From: Planctomycetota bacterium
Lineage (GTDB): Bacteria; Planctomycetota; GCA-002687715
Direction of reading: 5' to 3'
DNA: 44,688 nt
NCBI GenBank assembly: GCA_009691765.1
Contig: SIAO01000018.1
Span: forward strand, 1 to 44,688
Shown here: positions 1 through 10,852 of the stretch, piece by piece
How the letters are laid out: every line of letters begins with the position of its first letter
How positions within the stretch are numbered: position 1 is the first letter of the stretch
Notes under the pieces: generated by a model
What the model saw: the letters and a program-made list of their open reading frames with translations, nothing else
Database searches by the model: none
Told to the model about the DNA's origin: nothing
Position numbers and translations under genes: made by a program

Positions 1-514
1 GTTCACCTATCTTTACAACCTTGGCATCCTGACGGTGACTCCGGTCAATGCAGCCGCTGGTACGCAAGTCACTGTGTTGGGAACTGGCTTTCAAACCGGT
101 GCCACCGTTACGGTGGGCGGCGTGTCGGTCTACGCAGTCGTGGCCTCGCTCGTGCAGTTGACCTTCGTGATGCCATCAATCCCGAATGGGACCACTGTAG
201 TGTGCAACGCTCAAGTTGTTGTGAACAACCCCAGTGGCCAGAGCGCCAGCATGGGCGGCCTGAATCCAGCCCCTGTTATCTCGCAGGTCGTCTTCCCAAG
301 CGGGCCCGCCGCAGGCAGCAGCGTCTGCATGATTATGGGAGTCCTCCTCGACGGTGCCAGCGTCACTGTTGGCGGCCTACCTCCCACCATCCTCAATCAA
401 ACCGCCACAGGGATTGTGTTCACCACACCCGGTGGTCCTATCGGCCCCGCCGTTATCCAGGTGACCAACCCCACCACCGGCTGCAACAGCACCGCCACCT
501 ACACCTATCAATGA
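1..514 (+). CDS. TIG/IPT-domain exported protein, 3' end only
   Basis: This is the C-terminal end of a larger protein: the frame is open to the left edge of the window, so the start lies outside, and the GTG at 35 is an internal codon. About 170 residues are visible and hold two tandem TIG/IPT (immunoglobulin-like, plexin, transcription factor) domains. Each has the typical run of a turn such as GTQVTVLGTGF followed by an ATVTVGG strand pair. Such domains build extracellular beta-sandwich rods in secreted or surface proteins. The chain ends soon after the second domain with no visible sorting signal. It may belong with the other exported proteins of this window. The ligand or partner cannot be told. 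Confidence is high for the fold and low for any role. Confidence 0.8.
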   Translation, partial: FTYLYNLGILTVTPVNAAAGTQVTVLGTGFQTGATVTVGGVSVYAVVASLVQLTFVMPSIPNGTTVVCNAQVVVNNPSGQSASMGGLNPAPVISQVVFPSGPAAGSSVCMIMGVLLDGASVTVGGLPPTILNQTATGIVFTTPGGPIGPAVIQVTNPTTGCNSTATYTYQ

Positions 515-874
515 TTTCGGGAGGCTTGCCCAAGATGTCGGCGTGTCGTCACTTCGCAAAAACTGACGACCACCGCCTCAGGAGCAGACTCCGTGAGGCC
601 GCGGCTCCGCTTTGGTAGCCAAACCGTTGCGCCGTGCGACTACGGGAAGATGCCGCCTTCGGTCTGGTTGAATATGAGGAACTCCTTTGAATTGTCTGGA
701 ATAGGCCGAGTCGAAACGGGGGGCTGTGCAGCGATTGCTGCTTCTCTAATCTGTTTACCCCTATCGCGTCTCAAACGGCAAGTCTTGTCAGATTTTTGAG
801 CATCGAAGGATTCGGGCGCCATGCTCCTCAACAGACGCCGCTTGAATGTGCGCTTCTTGTAAGGAGTCAATGTG
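515..874. other. Intergenic region with one hairpin
   Basis: This gap lies between the TIG-domain gene and the broken RCC1 gene. Short open frames exist on both strands but none has a convincing ribosome-binding site or a recognisable domain. The gap holds a hairpin at 575-599, annotated separately, and the Shine-Dalgarno AAGGAG (861-866) of the following gene. No other structure was seen. Confidence 0.5.
575..599 (+). terminator. Possible terminator hairpin after TIG gene
   Basis: Arms GCCTCAGGAG and CTCC-G-TGAGGC form ten base pairs around a CAGA tetraloop with one bulged G, about 60 bases after the TIG-gene stop. No real T-run follows, so factor-independent termination is uncertain. It could instead be an RNA-stabilising end structure. 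Confidence 0.35.
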
Positions 875-1738
875 ATGCCCAGCACTTTAATTCTTGTCCC
901 CGTGGTCGTGGTTGCGCAGGGGTGCTCCGTGCCAGTAGCGCTCAGCGCCGGTGGAGCTCACACGCTGCTTCGCTACGGCGACGGAACTCTCCGAACCAGC
1001 GGTCTGAACACCTATGGTTAGCTTGGTTTAGGCACCAGCACCGCTGTGGGTTCTTCTGTGTTTCAACAAGTGTTGAGCAGTGTGCTCGCCAGCGTTGGTG
1101 CTGTTGATGCGGGATGGGATCACAATCTTGAGTTGAAGAACGACGGCACCGTTATGGCGTGGGGTTTGAATGGCTGGGGCCAGCTTGGCCTCGGTAGCAA
1201 TAGCGGCGCCGATACGCCGCAGCAGATCCCTTCGAGATCTCTCTCGGGCGTGGTTGCGGTGGCGATGGGGCAATACCACAGCCTTGCGCTCAAGAGCAAC
1301 GGCACAGTTCTTGTTTGGGGCAGTCATAGCGATGGCCAACTCGGATTAGGCAACGCTTGGATCCCACACACTCCAACGCCTGTGCCCTCGTCGCTCGGAA
1401 TGCTGCTATCGGGCTCAACCACAGTGGCACTCGGTACGCCATGGGTGCTGTCGCTGGATCGAGTGTATGCAGGCGCCCCTCATGTCTATGTGTTGGATGT
1501 CTCATTCGCAGGCTCTGCGCTGGGCATTGTGGTTCCTTGTTGGGGGACACTGCCGTTGAATCCGCCGTTTCTCAATATGGAATACGGAACACTGTTTCCG
1601 GGAGTCTTCCATAATTTCATCGGCACGATCGCAGCAGGGCAAGTGTTGCAAGCCTCAGTGAATCTCGCGCCCTATCCACCGCGTAACGGCCTGAGCGCTA
1701 CAGATCCAAAGCCTCGGCGCTTTCGGCGCGGTTCATAA
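875..1738 (+). pseudogene. RCC1-repeat exported protein, interrupted by amber stop
   Basis: The ATG at 875 follows AAGGAG with 8 bases between and opens a hydrophobic export-signal-like N-terminus, then the first RCC1 repeat (GGAHTLL...GDGTL...GLNTYG). A TAG at 1019-1021 sits exactly where the repeat consensus YGQLGLGT needs Gln, so a single CAG to TAG change explains it. Past the stop, the same frame continues with GLGTSTAVGSS, two further RCC1-type repeats (DGTVMAWGLNGWGQLGLG; NGTVLVWGSHSDGQLGLG) and a beta-rich tail. The frame then runs 41 bases into the 3' end of the convergent parE and ends in an Arg-rich tail unlike the family. The C-terminal module therefore also looks cut. RCC1 repeats make seven-bladed propellers; here only about three are present. 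Probably a decayed gene. Read-through or a sequencing error at the TAG is the alternative. Confidence 0.75.
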
Positions 1739-3596
1739 CGAAATCGAAGCGGGCGGAAGCGTCGCGGCCCATCAATTCGGAAATGGTCTTATCGGCGGCG
1801 AGCGGTTCTGTGATTTCGACTTTCAACAAGCGGCGCTGCGCAGGATCGAGCGTCGTTTCCCACAATGTTGCCGCCATCATTTCGCCGAGGCCTTTGAAGC
1901 GCGTGATTTCGGCTTTGCCGCGATTGTTGGCAAGAATGCGGTCGCGATCGGCATCGTCAGCGGCCCAATAGGTTTCGCGGCCGATGTTCACGCGATAAAG
2001 CGGCGGCTGCGCAATGTAGAGACGGCCTGCGCGAATCAGCCCCGGCAACATGCGATAAAAGAAGGTGAGCAAGAGCGTCGTGATGTGGTGCCCGTCGCTG
2101 TCGGCGTCTGCCAACAGGATCACGCGCCCATAACGGAGTTTCTCAATGTCGAAGTGCTCGCCGAGGTTGCAACCGAGAGCGGTCACGAGGTCTGAGAGTT
2201 CTTTGTTCTCCAGCACCTTCTTGGCGCCCATGCCTTCGACATTCATCACCTTGCCACGCAGCGGCAAGATGGCTTGGAAGTTTCTGTCGCGCCCTTGCTT
2301 CGCGGAACCCCCTGCGCTGTCGCCTTCGACCAAGAACAACTCGGTCTCTTCGCCATCGGTGCTGATGCAATCGGCGAGTTTCCCCGGCAGGTTGAGGCGA
2401 TGGCGTGCTGAAGTCTTGCGCTTCACTTCTTGTGAGGCTGCGCGGCTGGCAGCACGGGCGCGTGACGCAAGAATGATGCGGGCCACAATGCAATCCGCCG
2501 TGCTTCGGTTGTGGTTCAGCCAATGCTCCAAATCCTGCCGCACGCGCCCTTCCACGAGGGCCTGCACTTCGGGATTATTCAGGCGGTCCTTGGTTTGACC
2601 TTGGAATTGCGGCTCTTCCACAAACAAACTGAGGATGACAGTGATGCCTTCGCGAATGTCCTCAGCCGCCAGTTCCACGCCGCGCGGCAGCATGTTATGA
2701 GTTTCGATGACATTGCGCAGCGCTTTCAACAGCGCAGTGCGCAAACCGTTTTCATGGGTGCCGCCGCTGCCGGTGGGAATGCCGTTGACGTAGCTCTTCA
2801 CCGATTCCGCAGTGGATTCCGTCCACACGAGCGCCATTTCCATGCGCGGCTCTGCCTCGGAGCGCAGCAAAAATGGCTCGGCATGCACAACCACCGCTTT
2901 GCTCTCGACCACAAGCTTCTTCAAATAGTCAGCAAGGCCTTCGGCATGTGTGAAACTCTCGTCCTTCTTCGTGCCTTCATCGCTGAAATGAAAGCTGACA
3001 CCGCGGTGCAAATAACTGGCGACTTCCATGCGCTCGCACAGGCGTGCAGCGTTGAATCGCGTGTCGGAAAATATTTGTTCGTCAGCGCGGAAAGCGATGG
3101 TGGTGCCACTCCCGCGAGCAGGGCCGACATTCTTCAATTTGCCCTTGGGCTTGCCGCGCGAGAACTCGAGCTCAAACGCAGCGCCGTCGCGTTTCACTCG
3201 CGCATGCAGCCATTCCGAGAGTGCGTTCACCACACTTGCACCGACACCATGCAACCCACCGGAAGTGCGGTACGAGTTGCGTTCGAATTTTCCGCCACTG
3301 TGCAAGGTGCACAGAATTGTCTCAAGCGCACTTTTCCCAGTCTTTGCGTGCGTATCCACCGGAATGCCCCGGCCGTCGTCGCTCACCGTCACAGTGCGTT
3401 GGTCTTTCGAGAGCGTGAGCGAGATAGCGCTGGCGTGCCCGTTCATGGCTTCGTCGATGGAGTTATCGAGGATTTCCCAAGCGAGATGATGCAGACCGTT
3501 GGAATCGACTCCACCGATGTACATGCTTGGGCGCTTGCGCACGGGCTCCAGCCCTTCAAGCACCGCGATATCTTTGGCGCTGTAGTCGCTGGCCAT
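1698..3596 (-). CDS. parE: DNA topoisomerase IV subunit B (GyrB/ParE type)
   Basis: ATPase and TOPRIM subunit of a type IIA topoisomerase, which with ParC passes one DNA duplex through another to decatenate or relax DNA in the cytoplasm. The product has 632 residues, the length of ParE or short GyrB rather than enterobacterial GyrB. GHKL ATPase motifs are visible: E41 and N45 in EILDNSIDEAM, DDGRGIP near 73-79 and GGLHGVGASVVNALS near 113-127. The TOPRIM domain has EGDSAGG (E424) and DADSDGH (D497, D499, D501). The chosen ATG is preceded by GAGGGAGA and lies one base after the parC stop, so the two are co-transcribed and probably translationally coupled. An upstream in-frame ATG would add an unlikely 18-residue leader inside parC. 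The ParE versus GyrB label rests on the partner and the length, and a second pair elsewhere cannot be excluded. Confidence 0.9.
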   Translation of the reverse strand: MASDYSAKDIAVLEGLEPVRKRPSMYIGGVDSNGLHHLAWEILDNSIDEAMNGHASAISLTLSKDQRTVTVSDDGRGIPVDTHAKTGKSALETILCTLHSGGKFERNSYRTSGGLHGVGASVVNALSEWLHARVKRDGAAFELEFSRGKPKGKLKNVGPARGSGTTIAFRADEQIFSDTRFNAARLCERMEVASYLHRGVSFHFSDEGTKKDESFTHAEGLADYLKKLVVESKAVVVHAEPFLLRSEAEPRMEMALVWTESTAESVKSYVNGIPTGSGGTHENGLRTALLKALRNVIETHNMLPRGVELAAEDIREGITVILSLFVEEPQFQGQTKDRLNNPEVQALVEGRVRQDLEHWLNHNRSTADCIVARIILASRARAASRAASQEVKRKTSARHRLNLPGKLADCISTDGEETELFLVEGDSAGGSAKQGRDRNFQAILPLRGKVMNVEGMGAKKVLENKELSDLVTALGCNLGEHFDIEKLRYGRVILLADADSDGHHITTLLLTFFYRMLPGLIRAGRLYIAQPPLYRVNIGRETYWAADDADRDRILANNRGKAEITRFKGLGEMMAATLWETTLDPAQRRLLKVEITEPLAADKTISELMGRDASARFDFVMNRAESAEALDL

Positions 3597-3597
3597 G

Positions 3598-5955
<2,358 letters not shown>

Positions 5956-5977
5956 GTGATTCCCCTTTGGACAAACC

Positions 5978-5998
5978 CGCCCGGCCGCCCGCCGGGCG
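5978..5998. promoter_or_regulatory. GC hairpin in parC leader / divergent region
   Basis: Perfect 8-bp arms CGCCCGGC and GCCGGGCG with a 5-base loop lie just upstream of the parC ribosome-binding site, in the roughly 100-bp gap between parC and the divergent dehydrogenase gene. It could act as a leader structure for parC. In such GC-rich sequence a chance hairpin is also possible. Confidence 0.3.
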
Positions 5999-6059
5999 TG
6001 GCGATTATAGGTGCGCGACGCGGGCTTGCTTGCCGCGCAGCAGCGGCGAGAATCCGCAC

Positions 6060-6836
6060 ATGGCCAGTGCCGCGCAGAGTCCACGAAAACGAGTGCTTGT
6101 CACCGGTGCCTCTCGCGGCATCGGGCGTGCGGTGGCAAAGGTATTCCTCGAAAACGACTGGGAAGTGGCGTTGTGTGCGCGCAGCGCTGCGGGTTTGGAG
6201 ATAGTCGCCAGAACTGCCGGACTTCCTCGCGGTGTCGCTCGCTCGGTTCCTTGCGATCTGTCGAACCGCGCAAGTTCGGATGCCGCGCTCGGCGCGCTCT
6301 TGGAATCTTGGGGGCACCTCGACGGGGTTGTGCTCTCGCACGCGCTCAACATTCCGACGCCACTTTCAGGCTCGCTTGCAGATTTTGAACGCATGATCGA
6401 AGCAGATCTGGTCTCGCCGCTGCGAATTTTGCGCCAGCTCACGCCAGCTTTGCAGCAGGGGGGCCGCGTGGTGTTGATCGGTTCCGTGCTTGGGCGTTTC
6501 GGCGTTCCCGGCCAACACGGGTACTGCGCAGCCAAAGCGGGGATGGCGGGGATAGCTCGGTCACTCGCACTTGATCTGGCGCCGAAGCAAATCACCGTGA
6601 ATTGTGTGCAACCAGGTTGGGTCGATACCGAAATGGCGAACGAGGCGATTGCAGCCCAATGCTCCGGGATGGGGATGAGTGCTACCGAAGCGCGGGCTCA
6701 TTTCGAAGCGCAACTCCCGTTGAAGCGCTTCCTCGCGCCTCATGAGATTGCGGCGCATGTGCACTGGCTGTTCAGCACTGCGGCCTCTGGACTTACGGGG
6801 CAAGCGCAGAACCACGATTGCGGCGTGATGGCCTAA
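6060..6836 (+). CDS. Short-chain dehydrogenase/reductase, FabG-like
   Basis: NAD(P)-dependent oxidoreductase of the classical SDR family, 258 residues, cytoplasmic. Seen directly: the cofactor motif TGASRGIG (15-22), the catalytic serine S142 in [11 protein letters not shown], and the YxxxK pair Y155 and K159 in YCAAKAG. The PGWVDTEM segment typical of FabG-like members follows near 185-192. Family knowledge suggests 3-oxoacyl-ACP reductase or a related alcohol/ketone oxidoreductase, but the motifs do not fix the substrate, and there are no fatty-acid genes nearby to help. The ATG was chosen because it leads directly into the Rossmann strand KRVLVTG; in-frame codons upstream translate to low-complexity sequence. 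The ribosome-binding site is weak. It is divergent from parC and stands 74 bases before fliM. Confidence 0.85.
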   Translation: MASAAQSPRKRVLVTGASRGIGRAVAKVFLENDWEVALCARSAAGLEIVARTAGLPRGVARSVPCDLSNRASSDAALGALLESWGHLDGVVLSHALNIPTPLSGSLADFERMIEADLVSPLRILRQLTPALQQGGRVVLIGSVLGRFGVPGQHGYCAAKAGMAGIARSLALDLAPKQITVNCVQPGWVDTEMANEAIAAQCSGMGMSATEARAHFEAQLPLKRFLAPHEIAAHVHWLFSTAASGLTGQAQNHDCGVMA

Positions 6837-6877
6837 CAGTGTCGCGTTTCGCGGCATGAAGAGGAAAGCACTTCCGG

Positions 6878-6885
6878 GCCGATAG
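6878..6885 (+). promoter_or_regulatory. Possible FliA (sigma-28) -10 element before fliM
   Basis: GCCGATAG matches seven of eight bases of the flagellar sigma-28 -10 consensus GCCGATAA and lies 25 bases before the fliM start. The sequence 15 bases upstream (AAGA) is only a poor -35 match to TAAA, so this may be chance. Confidence 0.25.
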
Positions 6886-6910
6886 GTGCTTTGGCGAGAG
6901 CCATTCACCC

Positions 6911-7906
6911 ATGACAGAAGCCCAGCTTTCTACACGCGAGATCGACAAGCTTCTCACCGTCTTCAAAGGCAAGCGGCGCAAGAGCGATCAGTACGCAGAT
7001 GTGTCGTCGCTGGACCTCAACCGCCCGGCGCCCCTCCCCAAGGGCATCTTTGAGACGTTGCAAGTGCGCCATGAACAAGCGGCGCGCTCCATGCGAGTTG
7101 GCTTGCGCGAAGTTTTGCGCCGCGACTTGGGTGTGCGCCTCGTCCAGTTGGAACTCGATCGTTTCGCAAGCTTCAAGGAAGGCCTCGCAGATCCATCGTG
7201 TGGTTTCGTGGTGGAAATGTTGCCGCTGCGCCAGCCGGGTTACCTCGTGCTCGATTACCCCTTCGTGTTCGCCGCGCTCGACCGCATCCTCGGCGGCCAA
7301 GGCAGCATGGAAGGCGAGGCTCGCGAACTCACGAGCACTGAAACTTCGGTGCTCACAGAACTCTTGAGCGTCATCATCAACGAACAGGCCACCGTGTGGT
7401 CGCGTTGGTTGAAGCTCACTCCGCGCGTGTTGCGCAGCACCAGCGTGCCGCGCTTCTTCCGCGAGGCGCGCGCCGACGATCCAGTCCTCGTGGCGACTTA
7501 CGCCATGGGCGATTTCGCCGATGGTGCGCAACTTCGCTTTGCGCTGCCGCTGCCTGGGCTCGAACCGCATTTGCAGTGCGCGCCGAAGCAAGAACATGAA
7601 GGAACACGCACGCTGCCCGTTTCGCGCGATGCTGTGCTGCATGCGCTGCAGGATGTCACTTTGAATCTCTCGGTGCGCCTTGGTGGTGCAGCCTTGAGCG
7701 TGAACGATGTGCTGGAACTGGCGCTGGGCGATGTGCTCGTGCTGGACAGCAGTCCTTCCAGACCGATCCAACTGTTGGTGGAAGGCCTCCCGCGTTTCGA
7801 CGGATGGCTGCACCGGCAAGGTGCTCATCTCGTCTTTCGTGTTGGAACCGAACTTGAGGCCACTTCGGACGAGGCTTCACCCAAGGAAACTGAATTATGC
7901 CGTTGA
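6911..7906 (+). CDS. fliM: Flagellar motor switch protein FliM
   Basis: FliM forms the middle of the cytoplasmic C-ring of the flagellar motor; phospho-CheY binding to its N-terminus switches rotation. The product has 331 residues, normal for FliM. The N-terminal LSTREIDKLL resembles the CheY-binding LSQxEIDALL motif. The central CheC-like domain includes YPFVFAALDRILGGQG (near 116-131). The C-terminal SpoA domain (about 240-320) has VNDVLELALGDVLVLD. The gene overlaps fliN by 10 bases, the usual fliM-fliN coupling. No other flagellar or chemotaxis gene is in the window, so the pair is detached from the main flagellar clusters. No Shine-Dalgarno is obvious at the ATG, and a sigma-28-like -10 lies just upstream. 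Confidence 0.88.
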   Translation: MTEAQLSTREIDKLLTVFKGKRRKSDQYADVSSLDLNRPAPLPKGIFETLQVRHEQAARSMRVGLREVLRRDLGVRLVQLELDRFASFKEGLADPSCGFVVEMLPLRQPGYLVLDYPFVFAALDRILGGQGSMEGEARELTSTETSVLTELLSVIINEQATVWSRWLKLTPRVLRSTSVPRFFREARADDPVLVATYAMGDFADGAQLRFALPLPGLEPHLQCAPKQEHEGTRTLPVSRDAVLHALQDVTLNLSVRLGGAALSVNDVLELALGDVLVLDSSPSRPIQLLVEGLPRFDGWLHRQGAHLVFRVGTELEATSDEASPKETELCR

Positions 7907-8250
7907 ACGACACTACTGACCCTGACAAAACCACTGCTGTGAGCCCTGCATCCTTCCCGGAGCTTGTGGCTGGCTCAGCGGCAACGGCAGGCACTGGCAA
8001 CAATCTCGACCTTATCCTCGATGTCGAGGTGCCGGTAACCGTGGTGCTCGGCAGCGTGCGCAAGTCGTTGGCTGAAGTGCTGTCACTTAGCGAAGGCCAA
8101 GTGATTGATCTCGATCGCGTGGCCGGCGAACCTGTTGATTTGCTCGTGAACGGCAAACTCATCGCGCGCGGCGAAGTCGTCGTCGTCGACGAACACTACG
8201 GCCTGCGCGTTTCGCAAATCGCGGCACCATCAGAGCGCCTGCGCCGCTGA
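7897..8250 (+). CDS. fliN: Flagellar motor switch protein FliN
   Basis: FliN forms the base of the flagellar C-ring with FliM and also helps dock the export apparatus. The product has 117 residues: a variable, acidic N-terminal 35, then one SpoA domain with the family pattern LILDVEVPVTVVLGSVRKSLAEVLSL shortened here to its core, LSEGQVIDLDR, VDLLVNGKLIARGEVVVVD and GLRVSQI. The ATG lies inside the last codons of fliM in another frame, so translation is probably coupled to fliM. The length and a single SpoA domain separate it from FliY-type proteins, which carry an extra phosphatase domain. Confidence 0.9.
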   Translation: MPLNDTTDPDKTTAVSPASFPELVAGSAATAGTGNNLDLILDVEVPVTVVLGSVRKSLAEVLSLSEGQVIDLDRVAGEPVDLLVNGKLIARGEVVVVDEHYGLRVSQIAAPSERLRR

Positions 8251-8334
8251 ACCTCGCATGGATTCGCTGCTGACCGCGTTTCACAGCGCATTCTCGCTTG
8301 ACGCTCGTCAAGTGCGTGCCAAGATGCGCGCACC

Positions 8335-8721
8335 TTGCTTTACGACATCATCAATGCGGCCATCTTTCTCCTGATTCTCTTCGGGGTTTCGCAGCATCAC
8401 AGGCGTTTGCGCCACGCAAACCTGATGCGGTTCTGCTTCGTGTTGGATCTGGCCTTGCTTGTCGTGGTCGAATTCTTTCGCGATAAGCCGAGCGCCGTGG
8501 TGAAAGCCATGGACACTGTTGCGCATGTGGCCGACACGAATGTCATCTTGGTCATTCACATTGGCTTCTCCGTGCTCGTTTTGGTGCTTTGGGTGGTGCA
8601 GCTCGTGAGCGGTACCAAAGTGCTGAACGGTCAGTCCGGCAGGTTGCCAATGCATGCAATGTGGGCGAAGTGGTTCTTGCTTGTGCGCGCCGGCAATGTC
8701 ATCACCGCTTTCATGGTCTGA
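8335..8721 (+). CDS. Small multi-pass membrane protein, function unknown
   Basis: 128 residues with about four hydrophobic helices: near 5-18, 32-47, 70-90 and a weaker one near 108-127. Short charged loops include QHHRRLRH and a final R-A-G-N. It loosely resembles DUF420-type membrane proteins, but I cannot assign it with certainty. The TTG is the only plausible start, because an in-frame stop lies 36 bases upstream and no ATG or GTG comes before the first helix. No strong ribosome-binding site is visible. It follows fliN in the same direction after 84 bases and converges on the M28 peptidase gene with 12 bases between. Nothing ties it to the motor except position. Confidence 0.6.
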   Translation: MLYDIINAAIFLLILFGVSQHHRRLRHANLMRFCFVLDLALLVVVEFFRDKPSAVVKAMDTVAHVADTNVILVIHIGFSVLVLVLWVVQLVSGTKVLNGQSGRLPMHAMWAKWFLLVRAGNVITAFMV

Positions 8722-8733
8722 AAGCGCGCGCAG

Positions 8734-10080
8734 TCATCTTTGCGCTGGAGCTGGATACACGGGCAAAGAACGATGCCCGGCCTTGTCGATGGCCTCGACG
8801 GCAAAGAGCCAATCATCTTTGGAGCGTTGCTCAATCACTACGCTCGACTTACCCGCATCCACCACGCGGCGCTCGTTTGAGTCCCATTCAGGTTCGTGCG
8901 TGCGACGCATCAGCACTGCATAGCCACCGATGTCGCTTTCTGGCGAGGCTTCCCAACGGAGCTCTGTGCTCGTGGTGAGCACGGCTGTCAACATGCGCAC
9001 TTGGCGCGGCGGTGCGGGTGCCAAGGCCAGTTCGTGAATGGCGATGGCGTTCACCGCTGCAACTCGTGTCATGAAGGCGTAATCCAGCGCTTCGGGCAAG
9101 TCGCCGAAGGGGCGGCCATCAACATCGCGCACATCTTGATGTTGGCGCTCGTAGTTCTCATGAACTTCCGTGAAGCGCACTGCTGGCCAACCTTGGTCGT
9201 TGAAACTCTTGTGATCGCCGCCGCGCAAATAGCGGTCTTGACGAAAGATGAGGCGCACGTCGAAGTCTTGCATGCGTCCGCGTGCATGTTCGCGGATGGT
9301 GCGCGCCAACTGCCGACTCGGAGCGTCGTTGTCACTACCGGCAATGATCTGACTCGGGCGACCGCGTTCATTGAGCGGGCCCGAAGGCACGCCTTCAGAG
9401 AACAAACGCACGAGGTGGTTCTCGCGTAGGCCAGAGGAACCGACGACGCCGCCAACAATGTCGTTGGTGAGCATCGCCGTCACGCGCACGCCTTGTTCCT
9501 TCAGTTGCTTCGCGTGAGCGCCTGAGCCCAGCAAGCCTTGCTCTTCGCCGGAGTAGGCCACGAACAACACCGTGGCGCGTGGTTCGAGATCTACGAGCGC
9601 TTCGGCGCATTGCAGCATCACGGCAACACCTGAAGCGTCGTCGTTGGCACCAGGAGCAGCACTCAGTGCATCCATCGGTACTGAAGCACGGCTGTCATAG
9701 TGCCCCGAGACGATCACCACGCGATCGGTTTCGCTGCCTCGCAAAGTTGCGACCACATTGTCGATGGTGACTCCTTGCGGCACGCGCGGACCGGCGGGCA
9801 GCGAATGCTCCTGCGCGGCGACGGTCATGCGCCCATTGCTGCGTTCGGCAATTTTGTGCAAGCGTTGCAGCAGCCAGTCGCGCGCAGCACCGATGCCGTG
9901 CTTTGGATCGATGCGTGAAGACAGAGTGTGCCGTGTTCCGAAGGCTACGAGCGCGCGCACATCCGCTTCCATGGTGGCTGCGGAAATGGCCGCGAGCTTC
10001 TTGTCGAACTCGGGTGATGGGTTGCGTCCTTGTGCCGCGAGGACAGAGACAAAGGCGAGAAGCAGGATGGCCGTGCGCAT
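8734..10080 (-). CDS. Secreted M28-family zinc aminopeptidase
   Basis: Exopeptidase of family M28 with two bound zinc ions, probably releasing N-terminal residues from peptides outside the cytoplasm. The 448-residue precursor has a signal peptide (MRTAILLLAFVSVLAAQG). All five expected metal ligands are present in order: H127 (SGHYDS), D147 (GANDDASG), E180 with catalytic E179 (SGEEQG), D207 (TNDIVG) and H307 (TEVHENY). The last roughly 100 residues (from about 350) form a fibronectin type III-like beta domain, often an attachment or substrate-binding extension. It starts 22 bases after the menG stop and probably shares its transcript, although the two functions are unrelated. The exact specificity cannot be read from sequence. 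Confidence 0.9.
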   Translation of the reverse strand: MRTAILLLAFVSVLAAQGRNPSPEFDKKLAAISAATMEADVRALVAFGTRHTLSSRIDPKHGIGAARDWLLQRLHKIAERSNGRMTVAAQEHSLPAGPRVPQGVTIDNVVATLRGSETDRVVIVSGHYDSRASVPMDALSAAPGANDDASGVAVMLQCAEALVDLEPRATVLFVAYSGEEQGLLGSGAHAKQLKEQGVRVTAMLTNDIVGGVVGSSGLRENHLVRLFSEGVPSGPLNERGRPSQIIAGSDNDAPSRQLARTIREHARGRMQDFDVRLIFRQDRYLRGGDHKSFNDQGWPAVRFTEVHENYERQHQDVRDVDGRPFGDLPEALDYAFMTRVAAVNAIAIHELALAPAPPRQVRMLTAVLTTSTELRWEASPESDIGGYAVLMRRTHEPEWDSNERRVVDAGKSSVVIEQRSKDDWLFAVEAIDKAGHRSLPVYPAPAQR

Positions 10081-10102
10081 GGCGCCATCTTAGACGCACG
10101 CT

Positions 10103-10852
10103 TCAGAGGTGGGCTTTGACGCTGCGGTGGAGCGCGACGGCGCCCATCATCAGCGGCCAACTCTCGATGTGGGCGAAACCCGCGGTGCGCATCACATGTT
10201 CGAGCGCTTTGCGGTCGGGGAAATGGTCCGTAGAACAAGCGAGGTAGCGGTAGGCCTCGGCATCGGCGCCGTAGAAGCGTGCTTGCAGCGGCATCACGAG
10301 ATGACGGTGCAAGAAGAAGAGGCCGCGTACGGGAGCGAAGGATGGCCGGGACATATCGAGGCACACAAAGGTGCCTCCTGGCTTCAGGATGCGCAGCACT
10401 TCATGCAGCGCGGCGTGCAAATCGCTGCAATTCCTGAGGCACCAGCCCATGGCCACCAAGTCCGCCGAAGAGGAAGGAAGTTCCGTGGCACACGCATTGC
10501 CTTCTCGAAACTCTATGTTGGCGAGCCCTTCCACCGCGCGTTTCTGTTCGGCTTGCTCCAACATTTTGGCGGACAGATCAACTCCCGTGACGCGACCCTC
10601 GGGACCCACTTCACGGGCAAACTGGAGGGCCAGTTCGCCTGTGCCGGTACCGAGATCCACCACATGATCGCCCGGCCCCGCACCAGATCGCTCCACGAGG
10701 ATCTTGCGCCAGCGTGCATCGCGTCCGAAACTGATCCGGCTGTTGAGCCGGTCATACGGCGCTGCGATGCGGTCAAACATAGAGTGCACATAGTGCTCTT
10801 TTTGTTCGCCCGCGAGGCGCGCACCGGTTCGGGCACCGAGAGTGGTGGACAT
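10103..10852 (-). CDS. menG: Demethylmenaquinone methyltransferase (UbiE/MenG)
   Basis: SAM-dependent C-methyltransferase for the last step of menaquinone synthesis (UbiE enzymes also act in ubiquinone synthesis). The 249-residue product shows the family N-terminal pattern VHSMFDRIAAPYDRLN (near 22-37), the SAM-binding loop DLGTGTG (66-72), GVDLSAKML, and the C-terminal LTG-type end GAVALHRSVKAH. Menaquinone rather than ubiquinone is favoured by mqnD at the right end of the window. The ATG lies before the conserved MFDRIA motif, and later starts would remove that motif. Its start codon shares two bases (CATG) with that of the divergent glutaredoxin-like gene. The M28 peptidase gene follows closely. 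Confidence 0.88.
   Translation of the reverse strand: MSTTLGARTGARLAGEQKEHYVHSMFDRIAAPYDRLNSRISFGRDARWRKILVERSGAGPGDHVVDLGTGTGELALQFAREVGPEGRVTGVDLSAKMLEQAEQKRAVEGLANIEFREGNACATELPSSSADLVAMGWCLRNCSDLHAALHEVLRILKPGGTFVCLDMSRPSFAPVRGLFFLHRHLVMPLQARFYGADAEAYRYLACSTDHFPDRKALEHVMRTAGFAHIESWPLMMGAVALHRSVKAHL

Noticed and set aside
1019-1021. Amber codon as a recoded amino acid (pyrrolysine or similar)
   Set aside because: The site needs Gln by repeat consensus, no pyl genes are seen, and other genes here end in TAG (for example parE).
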